Below, one piece after another: positions 5,570 to 5,604 of a DNA stretch of 5,604 nucleotides (position 1 is the stretch's first letter; every line of letters starts with the position of its first letter). The stretch comes from CAZYVD01 sp964651045. Its GTDB lineage: Bacteria; Zhuqueibacterota; QNDG01; DSAB01. The notes below the pieces were generated by a model. The model was given only the letters and a program-made list of their open reading frames with translations. It made no database searches and was not told the DNA's origin. The stretch spans positions 1-5,604 of the forward strand of contig CAZYVD010000091.1 of the NCBI GenBank assembly GCA_964651045.1, read 5' to 3'. Made by a program: the position numbers and the translations under genes.

Positions 5570-5604
5570 ATCAAGAGAGATACCATTTTAAAGTCTTCTC
5601 AAAT

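Larger units (their letters stand above)
5075..5604. other. Gene-poor region upstream of metV
   Basis: About 530 nt beyond the metV promoter without a convincing gene. The longest reading frame here (minus strand, TTG at 5323 to 5081, 80 codons) has no ribosome site, a rare start and no recognisable motif. What can be seen is listed separately: a C-free tract, an inverted-repeat pair, a short direct repeat, a strong palindrome, a tiny signal-like frame and a 19-nt repeat. A neighbouring gene beyond 5604 cannot be judged. Confidence 0.6.

Noticed and set aside
5041..5604. CRISPR array, tRNA or riboswitch in the intergenic region
   Set aside because: No regularly spaced repeats, no cloverleaf pattern, and the metV leader is only about 47 nt.

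Overview
The window holds four genes, all on the minus strand, so transcription runs from high to low coordinates. They form two pairs. The first is a MetV-type cysteine-rich protein (4531-4992) overlapping a methylenetetrahydrofolate reductase, metF (3669-4562). The second is a bacterial cation-chloride cotransporter (SLC12/CCC-like, 1365-3500) followed after 2 nt by a TrkH-type potassium channel subunit (10-1362). The DNA is fairly AT-rich, with A/T-rich spacers and many AGA/ATA codons. A short stand-alone MetV beside MetF is typical of anaerobic bacteria that use the methyl branch of the Wood-Ljungdahl (reductive acetyl-CoA) pathway, such as acetogens, Desulfobacterota, Nitrospirota and related uncultured lineages. 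This placement is inferred from gene content only; no phylogenetic marker is present.

Right side (5038-5604): about 550 nt with no convincing gene. It contains a good sigma70-type promoter for metV-metF (TTGACC, 17 nt, TATATT), a 79-nt tract with no C on the plus strand, a small direct repeat, a long GC-cored imperfect palindrome that overlaps a tiny signal-peptide-like reading frame, and one copy of a 19-nt sequence whose inverted copy lies inside the 3' end of trkH.

Middle: metV and metF overlap by 32 nt and are probably translationally coupled, giving a reductase that makes 5-methyl-THF. Between metF and the cotransporter gene lies a 168-nt gap. It holds a 101-nt element with 20-nt terminal inverted repeats (19 of 20 paired) flanked by AATA on both sides, so it could be a MITE-like insertion. 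Its arm nearest the cotransporter gene overlaps the likely promoter -35 region.

Left side: the cotransporter keeps the K+-site Tyr/Pro/Thr and the Na+-site Ser-Ser of the NKCC/NCC branch. It is tightly coupled to trkH, which suggests a joint K+/Na+/Cl- homeostasis unit. The TrkH reading frame stops at 10-12, right after the first helix of its fourth repeat. It therefore lacks the fourth pore loop, so it is truncated or frameshifted at the window edge.

I see no CRISPR array, RNA gene, insertion-sequence transposase or defence gene. The unusual content lies in the non-coding elements, the ion-transport pairing and the truncated trkH.
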